A stretch of 64,000 nucleotides of DNA from Acanthosepion esculentum (GCA_964036315.1 OZ038487.1:51192719-51256718); one strand, 5' to 3'. Positions 11,316 to 23,540 are shown, counted from the stretch's first letter. Notes: generated from the sequence alone by a model not told the origin. Made by a program: numbers and translations.

Positions 11316-11839
11316 CCAAATGATAATGATTAATATAACTGACATGATGAGAAGCCTAATACCACTGATATAATTAATGATGTTAATTGTTATTAGAAAA
11401 AATAATGATTGAAATTATGAAAATGATTATTATGATGGTATTTGTAATACAGAGAAGAGTGATGAACATACCAGTTACTATTTGGTCCACTGAACCTTTT
11501 CTGTGTCAACTTGCTGTTGCTAACAGTATATTTTGTTTGATGCATTCTTTAGTATTCATGTCCAGATGTCATATTAATGACAATTTGCCATTTTCTTTCT
11601 GTCACCATTTTCATTCTTTCCCTAGAAGAAAAGAAAGAGATTACTTCTTTTCTCATGGAATATATCTAACAAAAGCTAAAGAATAAATCAGCTGAAACAT
11701 TGTGTTAACAGCAAAAAGTATATTAAGAAAGAATTCAATTATCAAAACAATATTTGGTATATCATGATGATGTCCTTAAACATAATTATAATGATAAAGC
11801 TCTGGTTACCATAAGCCAGTGATAATAGGGACGATAATA

Positions 11840-12035
11840 GTTATATAATTTCCTCACAGATGAAGAGGAGACTTGAGGTAGCAGAGATATTTCTACAGAA
11901 AGATACTGAGAATACCATGGTCAGAGCATGAGAGCAATGAGGATGTTTTAAGGAAAATGAAAACAAAAAAGAACAATTTTACTTAGAAACATTTGAAATA
12001 TCTGCGTCATATAATGAGGAAATAAGTGTTGGAAA
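11840..12035 (+). mobile_element. RTE-type LINE fragment, copy 3
   Basis: Shares GATGAAGAGGAGACTTGAGG and the TACTGAGAATACCATGG block with copies 2 and 4. It stops abruptly at the following SINE. Confidence 0.6.
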
Positions 12036-12039
12036 ATTG

Positions 12040-12310
12040 CAGGCTTGTCTTTTGCATTCTCTTTCACACAAATGCCCTTGGGAAAGGCATGAATCCATCT
12101 CTTCTTCCTTCAGCTATGGGTTAAATATTAGAGTAGACTGAACTCATTAGCTTTGGGAGGCAACTAGTCTAAATGGAATCAAATGAAATCCAAAATGTAG
12201 AGAAGGCAATGGGAAACTATTACATAGTTTGAACATAGATCTCCAGTGAGCAAACACAGGTTATCCCATTATTGAATTAAGTAGACCCCATGACCATAGA
12301 GGAAACATAT
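12040..12310 (+). repeat. tRNA-headed SINE-1 copy (head missing)
   Basis: Carries the family core CCCTTGGGAAAGGCATGAAT, AGCTATGGGTTAAATA and GGCAACTAGTCTAA. Confidence 0.7.
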
Positions 12311-12604
12311 AAGTAGAAATTAGCATGATGTCTAATTGATCACCATTTCTAGGCTATCCTCTATTACTATTCAAATCTCTATTTCTACTCTATCCTCTAT
12401 TACTATATGGACCGCTATTTTCTGCTCTATTCACTATAATATTTCTCTATACAGTGATTACTTTCCAAGCTAGTATTATCGAGCAAGTACAATTAGTGCG
12501 AGTGTTTGTTGAAGGTGTCTGACACCAGTATTGTTCCACAACATTACTATAGTTGTAATCTGCAATTACAAAGTCTCTACTACGCATTACAATAGTGACA
12601 ACAA

Positions 12605-12692
12605 GTATTCGTTGGCATCACAAAAGTGGCAACATGTGTTCATTGGCATCACAAAAGTGGCAAGGAGTGTTCGTTGACATCACAAAAGTAAC
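12605..12692. repeat. 31-bp minisatellite, about 3 units
   Basis: Units at 12605, 12636 and 12667 share TTGGCATCACAAAAGTGGCA with few changes. Confidence 0.9.
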
Positions 12693-12794
12693 CAATGCAC
12701 TACCTTTCCCAAGAAGGTATGGCAACTGACAAATAATAAAGATTAGGCATATGCCTATACCCTGAAGAGATATAGCATCTCGAGATGTTAGTAT

Positions 12795-13168
12795 TGAACC
12801 TGCTCACAGATGATGAGGAGACTAGAGGCAAACAATGTGGTTTTACAGAAGGATGGTAAGAATACCATGGATCATATATGTGAACAAGAAGGAAGTTTTA
12901 AGGAAAATGGAAGCAAAAAGAATGCTTGTGTTCAGAATCAGAAAGAGATAGTTGAAATTTCTGGAGGAAAGAAGGCTTAGAGAATTTGAGCTGCACAGGA
13001 TATAGATAAGGTAAGAGAAAAACATTGCATAACTCACCTAATGAGCTTGTATAAAATAACTGGAAAACAGGGACTGGGAGGGAGAATAAGGAGACAAACT
13101 TTGCTTAGAGTGAAAAGTGATAGGAAGTTGTGGAGAGCCATGATCGCTCATGTTCAAAGATGATAATT
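12795..13168 (+). mobile_element. RTE-type LINE 3' end, copy 4
   Basis: Same region as copy 2 (GGTTTTACAGAAGGATGGTA, AAGAGATAGTTGAAATTTCT, tail GTGGAGAGCCATGATCGC). Degenerate. Confidence 0.65.
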
Positions 13169-13379
13169 GCAGAATGATAATCTAAGATGCTGATAATATA
13201 AGTAATGGACAAAATATAAGTGTAAATCTTATGTATAAGGTTAGTAATACTAAGTTAATGTAAATAAAAATAATAATGACTAACGTGACATTGAAACAGA
13301 TATGAATAACAAAATAGTTTGATATAATTTCACTCTTTTCATCTAAAATATTTTTTGTAATGTCTTATTGATTACTTGT

Positions 13380-13497
13380 CTTTTATTGTTGCTCCTTAAT
13401 AATGTTTCTTTTTTCTTATTCTTTTGCACTCGGTAACCCCCTTGTGTCTAAGTGGCTTTACTACATTGCTTGGGGTGAAATGATAAAAAAAAAAAAT
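13380..13497 (+). mobile_element. LINE-A tail-only insertion
   Basis: Only the last 110 bases of the jockey/CR1-type LINE-A family: GTGGC...TGCTTGGGGTGAAATGAT followed by an A run (13485-13496). A severely 5' truncated retrocopy. Confidence 0.7.
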
Positions 13498-13504
13498 TTT
13501 TTTT

Positions 13505-13925
13505 AAAGATTTTTCACCTTGTAAAAGCCTCAAGAGCCATTTGAGTAGTTTTACTGAGTAAGAGACACAGTTTATGAGAATATGTGGGAAATATAATGAT
13601 TGGACCCTAGATTCAAACAGGTTAAAATTGTAGTGATTGAGGAAGCATCCTCTTGGGAGTCGGTTCCACAGAACACCAGTTCTTGGGAAAAGCTACTCAA
13701 GTGGAACTCACATCTTACCAATGAAATATGTAAAGGAATGAGGGTGGTTCATGACAATGTGTCTAGCATGGTGGGTCTTGCTGGTTAGAATAGGCGGAAC
13801 TAAGGAATGTAATTCACTTTCCATGGAAATAGCAATAGATCAGCAAGACACTTTTACCATTTTGTCAGTGGAAAAGAAGTTGTTAGGTAGAAAATAATTC
13901 ATCACCCACAAGGACGAATTATTCT
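13505..13925 (-). mobile_element. LINE-B 3' end, copy 1
   Basis: Minus-strand relic of a jockey/CR1-type LINE subfamily related to LINE-A. The plus strand shows GATTGAGGAAGCATCCTCTT and GTTCCACAGAACACCAGTT, complement of the SLWNRLP region near the ORF end. It abuts the poly-A of the preceding LINE-A tail, back to back. Confidence 0.6.
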
Positions 13926-14099
13926 ATATTAAACAATCCATGAGGCATTCAATAAGCCTTCGTGTTTAGATACAATGGATTTTTAAATACAAATTTTTAT
14001 TTGGAGTGCAACAAAAATCCCCCATCAATATTATTAAATAACAAATAATTGGGTTTATTTACAGAAATTAATAACTGGTGTAATTAACAAATATTTTCC

Positions 14100-14400
14100 T
14101 GGGTCCATATGTAGGGTAGTGGCTTACAACATGGAAAGGGTGATTAACAAGTTGAGTTCAAATTCCAGCCAAAACTGTTGTGTTTGTTTTCAAATACCTT
14201 TGGAAAAGTAGGAATCTATCTCTTTTCCCTCCATCTATGGGTTAAATAGCAATGAAGTCTCGACTGTGGTTGGCAGCTAGTCTAAGTGAAAAACAGCTCT
14301 GAATTCAAAACCAGTTGGGTGTAGGACTGACAACATAGCTCTGTAAAAAGTGACTTGCTATAGAAAAAATTTCAGTAACATCTAGCATGATAGGGTTGTA
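14100..14400 (+). repeat. tRNA-headed SINE-1 copy
   Basis: Head includes GGTAGTGGCTTACAACATGG (A-box side) and GAGTTCAAATTCCAG (B-box). The body has CCATCTATGGGTTAAATAGC and GGCAGCTAGTCTAAG. Confidence 0.7.
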
Positions 14401-14589
14401 AATTTGTTTGGGGGGGGGGAAATATTGTTAAGGCTTTTATGAACAAAAGTTTTTAACTTAATTTTCATATTAGTTACACATATTCTAGAATCCCCAATAG
14501 AAAAAAATTCGAGACATCTTCTGGATTTAATAACACTGGTTTACAAATAAATTTGGGCCAGTATAAAAATAAGTGTTTTAACCTTCTAA

Positions 14590-14680
14590 AGTCTTCTCGT
14601 TCTCTTTTACTCCGAGTCACCCCTTGCAACTTAGTGGCATTATCATCTTGCTTTGAGTGAAATGATTAAAAAAAGATTAA
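14590..14680 (+). mobile_element. LINE-A tail-only insertion
   Basis: GTCACCCCTTGCAACTTAG, TGCTTTGAGTGAAATGATT and an A-rich end. Second severely truncated copy of the same tail. Confidence 0.6.
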
Positions 14681-14689
14681 GCAAATTGT

Positions 14690-15005
14690 CAATGAGTCTT
14701 TATAATTTACATTTACCTTTATAATGTACCTTTACTTTTATACTGTACTTCTATAATCAACCTTTTATAATGTATCTTTACCTTTATAATGCACCTGACA
14801 CAATGTACATTTTGAATGTACCTTTTCTTTTAGAATGCACCTTTATAATGTGCTTTTTTTAATATACCTTTATTATGTAATCTTTATAATGCACCTTTTC
14901 TTTTATAATGCCCTTGTCACTGTGTAATTTTTAATGTAACTTTTATCATGTTCCTATTATGTAGAACCTATTCTTTTAGAATGCACCTTTATAATGAACC
15001 TATTA
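14690..15005. repeat. TATAATGTACCTTT minisatellite, block 1
   Basis: Degenerate tandem units of roughly 12-17 bases built on TTTATAATGTACCTTTACC. The block is bracketed by two near-identical 30-base direct repeats (see findings). Confidence 0.9.
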
Positions 15006-15029
15006 TAAAAAAGATTAAGAAAATTGTCA

Positions 15030-15270
15030 ATGTGTCTGGGACACATAATGAGGAAAGAAAGCTTAGAGGATTTAACACCCACAGGACATATTGAAGGCAA
15101 GGTCTGCAAAGTGGGAACAGCAAGTAACCTAAAGTGATGGCAGAACAAAAACAAACAAAGATGGTAAATGGTCAAAAGATACTTAGAGCAAGAAAACATA
15201 GGAAGCTGTGGAGAGCAATAACCATCTACATCCTGAAAATTACTTGACACCAAAAAGAAGATATATTCAT
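15030..15270 (+). mobile_element. RTE-type LINE 3' end, copy 5
   Basis: GGGACACATAATGAGGAAAG, then GGAAGCTGTGGAGAGCAATA and CATCCTGAAA tail. It starts inside a copy of the bracketing repeat of the minisatellite. Confidence 0.6.
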
Positions 15271-15839
15271 TCAAGGGAATGGAAGTTTACATGGATTTGT
15301 TTAATAAATCATTCATGTGACCACAAGAGATAATTATGAAACATTTTAAATAATTAATAATGTACATGAAGCTACTGATTTTAAAATAATGAAAACTTTA
15401 GAAATGATAATAAATTAGTCATAAAAAATAATATATTAATATTAAACAGTAATTCTAGTACTAAATATATTATTATTGTACTAATAATTATAACAAGATT
15501 AAACAATCTTAATCTTATTAGAAGAAGAGATAATAAAAAACAATATTTTTAAAAAGCAACAGTAACAGCTCCAAACATTTCACATGGATATGATAAAGGG
15601 AAGTGGTATTCTCCTTAACAAAATGATATTTGTATTAAAACAAAATAAAATAGGAATTTCTACACATTTTTTTGATCCCTACAGCTTTGGGAAATCCAGA
15701 TTTAATGAGTTGTGACTGTTTCTGTCCCAAGGGAATGACTTGATATTAGGAAATGGCTCATTAGTCTTGCACCAGTCAACACGAGAAGCAAATGTAACCA
15801 AAAGGAACTTTTCTTTGTCTATTCATTCATTCAAATAAT
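15271..15839. other. no recognised feature
   Basis: AT-rich spacer. Confidence 0.6.
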
Positions 15840-16560
15840 TTGCATTTTATTTTTAACATATTCCTTCCTTTCCCACTTCTTTCCTTCCTTCCTTCCTTTA
15901 TTCAATCCGATCTTCCTTTTCCATTTTTTGTTCCACTTTGTTTAATTCTATTTTTTCACTCCCATTTTTTTATTTCCTTTTTTTTAAATTTTTCTTATTT
16001 TTCTACTTTTGATTCTTTTTTATTCATTTTCTCCCTCTCTTATACCCCAATCCATTTTGTTCTTACCTATCTTTCTGAAAATGACTTTCTCTTCTTTTTT
16101 CTTTCTCTTTTGTTTATTTTCTATCTTTCCTTCATTCTTATATCTTTTCTAGCTCTTGATTGCTATTCTTTCCTCTATTTTCTTCTTTATGTTTACTTCT
16201 TTCTTTTGTTTTGTTTTTATTTTTTTTATTCTATCTATATATTTCTTCTAACCACTGTATATCTTTCAAATTCATATTTTTCCTTTCTTCAATTCCATTC
16301 TTTTGTTCATTATTCACATCTTTCTGGACTCTTTTTTCTCTCGCTTTTCTTACATAATTTTCTTAACTTCTTCAATCCAATAACTTAGCATTTTATTAAT
16401 TTCTCATCTCTTTCATTTATATTTTCTTTCTTTCTTTCTTTCTTCCAAACCTTACCTAACTTTTTTGTAATTTTATTTTGATCTTTTCTATCATATTTTT
16501 CCATCTTGAACCTCTATTCCACCTCTCCATATTTTCTTTCTTTGACTTCCTGCGGGCTAC
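15840..16560. repeat. pyrimidine-rich tract
   Basis: T/C-rich on the plus strand with TTCC and TTTC runs. The 182-codon Phe/Leu/Ser-rich open frame is a composition artefact. Confidence 0.9.
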
Positions 16561-16674
16561 CATTTTATTTGTGACAAGTTGGATTGTGTTTTCATATTCT
16601 TAAGTTTTTTGCTTTGTCTTTCAGACATTTTCCCATGCCTTTTTTTCTACATTGTTGTAACTTTTATTTACATT

Positions 16675-17560
16675 GTTTATTATGCATCTGTACCTTTATA
16701 ATGAAACTTTTATAATGTATGTTTACCATTATAATGTACCGCTATAATGTATCTTTACCTTTATAATGTACCGCTATAATGAACCTTTTATAATGTACTT
16801 TTATCTTTATACTGTAGTTCTATAATGAACCATTTATAATGTAGTTCTATAATGAACCATTTATAATGTAGTTCTATAATGTACCTTTACCTTTGTAATG
16901 TACCTCTATAATAAACCTTTTATAATGTATGTTCACCTTTGTAATGTACCTGTATAATGAACCTTTTATAATGTACCTTTACCTTTATAAAATAGCTTTA
17001 TAATGAACCTTTAAAAATATACCTTTTATAATGCACCTGTTACAATGTACATTTTAAATGTACCTTTTCTTTTAGAATGGACTGTTATAATGTGCCTTTT
17101 ATAATATACCTTTATTATGTAACCTTTACAATGCCCCTTTTCTTTTAAATTGCACTTGTCACTTGTTAATTTTTAATGTAACTTTTATAATGTTCCTATT
17201 ATATAGAACCTATTCTTTAAGAATGCCCCTTTATAATGTACTTTTTATAAAGTACCTTTGTTATATACTTTTTATAATGTATCAATTCTTATACAATGGA
17301 ACTGTCACAATGTCCTTTTTATTGCATTTTTTAAAATATACTTTTCCTTTTTTAATGCACTTTTTCTTTTATTATATACCTTTTATAATTTGCTGTTTTT
17401 AATTTAATATTTTATTTACCTTTTCTTTTAAGATGTACTTTTACAATATCCCTGTTATAATATAGTTTTATAATGTACCTTTTTAATGTACCTTTTCTTT
17501 TATAATGTATATTTTATAATGCACTTGGAAAAATGTGCTTTTTATAATGTACTAATGAGG
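16675..17560. repeat. TATAATGTACCTTT minisatellite, block 2
   Basis: Same motif as block 1, some 50 degenerate units, including a clear local triplication of GTAGTTCTATAATGAACCAT at about 16814-16880. Confidence 0.9.
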
Positions 17561-18840
17561 CTTAATAATATCATGCCATTGTCAACAGTTAATGGAGGTT
17601 AAATAATATTGTCATATCAGGTACACCAGATGATGTTTGGTTACCTTTTACATTGGACCCACTGGCTTATGGTTTATTATGCCAGAAAAAAATAACAAAA
17701 ATTTTAACAGTTTGTCACCTTGCCATCATTTAAATGTATCAATTGAGGCATTTCACGTGGAAAACAGAGCATGCATTTTATCCTGTTATGGGCATTGTGC
17801 TGTGTAAGAAATGGACATTTTATATCATATTGAGTAAGTCATCAAATAATGGGTGAGCTATGGAAGAAAGGAATATTCTAGTTTGCATTTTCTCCATTAT
17901 TGGCATTATTATATCCGCGATATAATAACACCTTATTTCATCGACAGAATGGAATAGCTGAAAGAAAAGAATAACAAACATACTTTTTTCTCAGAGATAG
18001 TTTTATGACACTAAGTCATACACAACGTTATATATACATATTTACAAATGTCTCAAACAGAGAATCTATAACACATGTCTACACACACAGTGTAAAAAGG
18101 AGACAGAATGATAGGCATTTACTTGTAATAAATCCCAATTCCAGATTCAAGCAGGTTGGATTTATCTGCTATGTCAATAGTGAGGACACATTTCATAAAC
18201 AGGAAAACGGTGTGTCATGGATTTTTCCAAAATTGAAGACTGCAAGCCAGTGATAGTTTCTATTTCTGGTGAAGTTATATTTTGATAGAAAACATCACCA
18301 TGGGCTTGTAAGGTGCACCATGTGGCAGCTGAGTGACCTGGACAGAACGAACAACTTGCATGTCTTGACTTCAGGCAGTTAACTAACAGACTGACCACTT
18401 TTGTCACTCTATGAAGTGACATCACTAAGCAGCGATCACATGACCCACATATCTTCATCTCAACCAAAGGAAGATAATTGCCTTTACTACCCCTACAGAA
18501 CAATTTCTTTTTGTTTTAGTCTTGTTTGTGGCATAGATGTTTTTTAAAATGTATTTTTATTGTATCTTTTGTCTTCTCTGTGTATATACATATGTTAAAA
18601 TTCATGCAACTAAAAAAATTGTTTTATGCAACCATTTAATTTGTCATTAAATATTTATTTCTACCCAGGTATTAGTGGCAATAACCATTGCTTGCAGCAT
18701 GCATGTGTATAAAAATGTGAAGATATGTGGTTTTGGTGAAGATTTTTAAATAAAAAAAGATTGTATTATGAAAAGTTGATAGGAGAATTACTTTTGATTT
18801 GAATAAGTGCAGAAATTACAATGTTATAATGTCCCATAAG

Positions 18841-18843
<3 letters not shown>
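17561..18843. other. no recognised feature
   Basis: Non-repetitive looking sequence with somewhat higher GC at 18150-18500. No open frame with a recognisable domain. Confidence 0.5.

Positions 18844-18908
<65 letters not shown>
18844..18908. repeat. (TA)n at left edge of the giant inverted repeat
   Basis: About 32 TA units running directly into the outer end of the left arm. Confidence 0.95.
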
Positions 18909-18914
<6 letters not shown>

Positions 18915-20647
18915 TTTATTTGAATATTACAACATAAATATGTTATAAAATCACGACAAAAGTAGCCATTTTGTTTCAACACTTCTTGTGTCTTGTCAAG
19001 TGATAATATAGAATATAGAATAAATGGTTTTAAAAGTTTCAAATTAATCAACGATCCTTAGCTAGGAGTAAACGCTGTTACATAAGCTAGAGTGGCCAAT
19101 CAAAATACAAGTATATGATGATTCGAAAAATTTGACAACTAAGCAAGGTTATCATAGATATTAAGAGATTTATAAAATTTGAAAATAAAAATTAAAAGTA
19201 AAAAATTAAAAAATTAAAATTACCTATTTAGAAATCTAAATCAGATCTCTATTAAGTTTTAAATTGTAGAATTACCAAGGAGAAAAAAAATAAAAATAAA
19301 AATAAAAGATATATATGCTATTTAATTTGTATTTTCATTGAAATTATGTTGAAAGTTGTGTTCGGAATCCCAGACAGAAATGTATACACCTTATTTTCAT
19401 TTCAACATGTTAGTCGCCTCTCACGTGAAATCATTCGAACAACGGCATGTTAAACGCTCGGACATATTTAGATATATACACACACATACAAAAAATCAAA
19501 CCACACATAGGCAAATGCACTATACTTACACATACACATTGATACACACAGGCACATACATCTACATTCAATACGATCTAGACGGTCAGATGTCGAAGCT
19601 ATTCGTGGCTTAATATGTTATTAAGCGAATTTAAACTTGAAAAATAGCTAAACCGGTCAAATATACATAGATAAAATTTAAACAAATAACTATATATAAA
19701 AATATATATACATACATATATATACATATATACATATATATATATATACACACATATACATATATATATATATATATATACATTTTTGAAAACATATAGT
19801 TTTCGACACATTTACAGACAAAAGTAAATAACCACCTCCACATATAATTGAACACTCGCACATCCGCATATAAATTAATACATGCACCCGCATACACACA
19901 TATAAGCATAATAGGTACGCATATACAGACCTACGTACATAAACATACACATAGATAAGCACATATAAATATATTGACCCATACGTCGACGCAGAAAAGT
20001 AAATAAGGCAAGTGAAGAAATACATATAAAGATGCAACTATATACAAGCACACACATACATACATACATATCTAGATGTACATACATAAGCACGTATACA
20101 TATATGCATATAAACTAAATATATACATAGACATTTACAAATACAAGTGTATACATGAAAAATTAAACAAACGTAAATTAAAACGACATGAATATAAAAA
20201 TGCATATACACATTCGCTAGTACATATATATACACACATACATACGCAACTACACATAGATATATACACATATATATCTACAGACATACATATACATACA
20301 TACATACACACATACAAACATACATATTCACAAATATATATACGTATACATACATATACATATATATATATATATATATATACATATACATACATACATA
20401 TACACGCATACACACATACATATACAAACACATATACATATATTCATAAACATATAGACACATGCATAAAAAAGGAAAAAGAAATAAGCATACATAGACC
20501 AACTTATATTCTAATAATATTCCAACAACATTATGATAAAATAGTTTATCATAATTTAAGAAAAGAAAAACAGTCTGTAAGCAATTAAAGGTACTTTATC
20601 AACAAAAGTAGATTTTAGTTTGTATCTATGATACACTTCAAGACACT
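18904..20647. repeat. giant inverted repeat, left arm
   Basis: Reverse complement of 21782-23540, near-identical by eye with scattered single-base and length differences (for example six versus five A near 19487). The outer 700 bases are complex sequence; the inner part is CATA/TACA-rich. It contains a hammerhead-like fold on the minus strand at 18950-19004. Confidence 0.95.
18950..19004 (-). ncRNA. hammerhead-ribozyme-like fold (left arm copy)
   Basis: Exact reverse complement of 23441-23495, so it has the same stems and core. See that entry for the base-by-base reading. Confidence 0.45.
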
Positions 20648-21781
20648 AAAGCATACATACAAATACACATACAATGACACACAAACATATATATATAAAT
20701 ATCTAATCATATATAAATACCCATATCGACACATCCAGATAAACAATACACAAACAGTCGAGCGCAACCATATAAATACCCACACATACATATAAATATA
20801 CACCCATATACATACACATATACACAAACATATACATATTTAAACATACATATATATACATATATATGCATATATAAAGCTATACATACACATAGAAACA
20901 TACGTACTACATATACATACATATATGCACACTCACACATACATATACATACATATGCAATATGCATACACATATCTACACACACACAAGTACACATAAA
21001 TATCTCTATATACCCATACCTATACTCACACCTTTAGTGGTAGACACTTACCAGAATTTACACCCTTACTCATACATATAAACAGGTTAACCTATGATAG
21101 ATGCCAATATACACAACCATATACCTTCATAAAAAACAAAAAAAAAACAAAAAAAAACACATATATATACCCCTATATACACATATACATATCCGACAGT
21201 AGAAATAACTCTACATAACATACAAATATATACATCTAAATACAGACACGTATGATACTTCGTAAGTACCCAGTACACATTCATATCGATAGGGCGACTA
21301 TCATGCTAAAAAGGTAATAGTCTATTAAGTTTAATTTATCATTATCATAGAAAGTATATGATTTCTATACTAAGTTAAATTTAAAACGATGCTTACAGTT
21401 AACTGTTAGTTCATATCTTTGATTTAAAAGATCAGTCTTATTTTTAAATCTAATTATTTCAAGTTTCTCGTTAAGGCATAAGTAACACGGGGCATATAGT
21501 GAGTTACATGTCCGGGCCTTTCTAATTAATTTCCATTTAACCTTAGGTGTTTTATTTTTCTCTTTTAGACTCCAAAAGTATTTGGATAATGAAGTCATAT
21601 ATTTATAGTTACTATTATTAAAAGATTGCAGATGACCCCGCCAGCGTTCCTTGAATGGTCTCATGGTGCAACCTATGTAGAATTTCTTTATATTTGGATT
21701 TTCTAGTGTTGATATAGTACTGAGATAAACTACAGAGCTAGTTAAACAATTATTATTTATTTCACTATATGCTATATATAT
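20648..21781. mobile_element. central spacer of the giant inverted repeat
   Basis: 1.13 kb lying between the arms and not repeated in them. The left two thirds are TACATA-rich; the right third carries the GIY-YIG ORF on the minus strand. Confidence 0.8.
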
Positions 21782-21817
21782 AGTGTCTTGAAGTGTATCA
21801 TAGATACAAACTAAAAT
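21365..21817 (-). pseudogene. GIY-YIG endonuclease-like ORF
   Basis: Open for 150 codons after a stop at 21818-21820. There is no ATG upstream of the motif, so the N-terminus is missing or spliced; the first Met lies just after it. Residues read VVYLSTISTLENPNIKKFYI then GCT, where VVY stands in the GIY position and YIG is intact, about 17 residues later. Next come R-P-F-K-E-R-W-R-G-H (the usual Arg and His) and a Cys-rich C-terminus: CNSLYAPCYLCLNEKLEI, LLNQRYELTVNC, KHRFKF. GIY-YIG nucleases nick DNA; in Penelope-like retroelements they open the insertion site. The ORF starts inside the arm (36 bases) and continues into the unique spacer. It is an unusually coherent reading frame amid microsatellite DNA. 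Family placement beyond GIY-YIG is inference. Confidence 0.6.
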
Positions 21818-22043
21818 CTACTTTTGTTGATAAAGTACCTTTAATTGCTTACAGACTGTTGTTCTTTTCTTAAATTATGATAAACTTTTAATATATTTTA
21901 TCATAATGTTGTTGGAACATTATTAGAATATAAGTTGGTCTATGTATGCTTATTTCTTTTTCCTTTTTTTTTGCATGTGTCTATATGTTTATGAATATAT
22001 GTATATGTGTTTGTATATGTATGTGTGTATGCATGTATATGTA

Positions 22044-22084
<41 letters not shown>

Positions 22085-23540
22085 GTATGTATACGTATAT
22101 ATATTTGTGAATATGTATGTTTGTATGTGTGTATGTATGTATGTATATGTATGTCTGTAGATATATATGTGTATATATCTATGTGTAGTTGCGTATGTAT
22201 GTGTGTATATATATGTACTAGCGAATGTGTATATGCATTTTTATATTCATGTTGTTTTAATTTACGTTTGTTTAATTTTTCATGTATACACTTGTATTTG
22301 TAAATGTCTATGTATATATTTAGTTTATATGCATATATGTATACGTGCTTATGTATGTACATCTAGATATGTATGTGTATGTATGTATGTGTGTGCTTGT
22401 ATATAGTTGCATCTTTATATGTATTTCTTCACTTGCCTTATTTACTTTTCTGCGTCAACGTATGGGTCAATATATTTATATGTGCTTATCTATGTGTATG
22501 TTTATGTACGTAGGTCTGTATATGCGTACCTATTATGCTTATATGTGTGTATGCGGGTGCATGTATTAATTTATATGCGGATGTGCGAGTGTTCAATTAT
22601 ATGTGGAGGTGGTTATTTACTTTTGTCTGTAAATGTGTCGAAAACTATATGTTTTCAAAAATGTATATATATATATATATATATGTATATGTGTGTATAT
22701 ATATATATATATGTATATATGTATATATATGTATGTATATATATTTTTATATATAGTTATTTGTTTAAATTTTATCTATGTATATTTGACCGGTTTAGCT
22801 ATTTTTCAAGTTTAAATTCGCTTAATAACATATTAAGCCACGAATAGCTTCGACATCTGACCGTCTAGATCATATTGAATGTAGATGTATATGCCTGTGT
22901 GTATCGATGTGTATGTGTAAGTATAGTGCATTTGCCTATGTGTGGTTTGATTTTTGTATGTGTGTGTATATATCTAAATATGTCCGAGCGCTTAACATGC
23001 CGTTGTTCGAATGATTTCACGTGAGAGGCGACTAACATGTTGAAATGAAAATAAGGTGTATACATTTCTGTCTGGGATTCCGAACACAACTTTCAACATA
23101 ATTTCAATGAAAATACAAATTAAATAGCATATATATCTTTTATTTTTATTTTTATATTTTTTCTCCTTGGTAATTCTACAATTTAAAACTTAATAGAGAT
23201 CTGATTTAGATTTCTAAATAGGTAATTTTAATTTTTTAATTTTTTACTTTTAATTTTTATTTTCAAATTTTATAAATCTCTTAATATCTATGATAACCTT
23301 GCTTAGTTGTCAAATTTTTCGAATCATCATATACTTGTATTTTGATTGGCCACTCTAGCTTATGTAACAGCGTTTACTCCTAGCTAAGGATCGTTGATTA
23401 ATTTGAAACTTTTAAAACCATTTATTCTATATTCTATATTATCACTTGACAAGACACAAGAAGTGTTGAAACAAAATGGCTACTTTTGTCGTGATTTTAT
23501 AACATATTTATGTTGTAATATTCAAATAAATAATTATATC
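21782..23540. repeat. giant inverted repeat, right arm
   Basis: Reverse complement of 18904-20647. It ends at AATAATTATAT and is followed by the motif GCTCTACTCTGTATTGAGC (23542-23560), which also follows the palindromes at 44.3 and 53.0 kb. Confidence 0.95.
23441..23495 (+). ncRNA. hammerhead-ribozyme-like fold (right arm copy)
   Basis: Type I layout. Stem I ATCAC/GTGAT (23441-23445 with 23491-23495), extended by a 2x2 T/T internal loop and four more pairs (23435-23438 with 23498-23501). Core TTGACAA (23446-23452) in the place of CTGANGA. Stem II GACAC/GTGTT with loop AAGAA. GAAA at 23468-23471. Stem III CAAAA/TTTTG with loop TGGCTAC. Cleavage triplet GTC (23488-23490). The two deviations, C3 to U and G8 to A, are bases that pair with each other in the active hammerhead fold and they have changed together. 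Hammerheads are known in terminal repeats of Penelope-like elements. Activity is unproven. Confidence 0.5.

Noticed and set aside
15840..16388. 182-codon membrane-protein-like frame
   Set aside because: Hydrophobicity follows from the T/C-rich tract; no conserved pattern.
19599..20997. Numerous Tyr/Ile/Cys-rich frames in the inverted repeat arms
   Set aside because: Translations of TACATA-type repeats, open on both strands.
18904..23540. Inverted repeat as a palindromic assembly or chimeric-read artefact
   Set aside because: Such artefacts usually give perfect arms with little or no loop. Here the arms differ at scattered sites and enclose 1.1 kb of unique sequence. Not fully excluded without reads.
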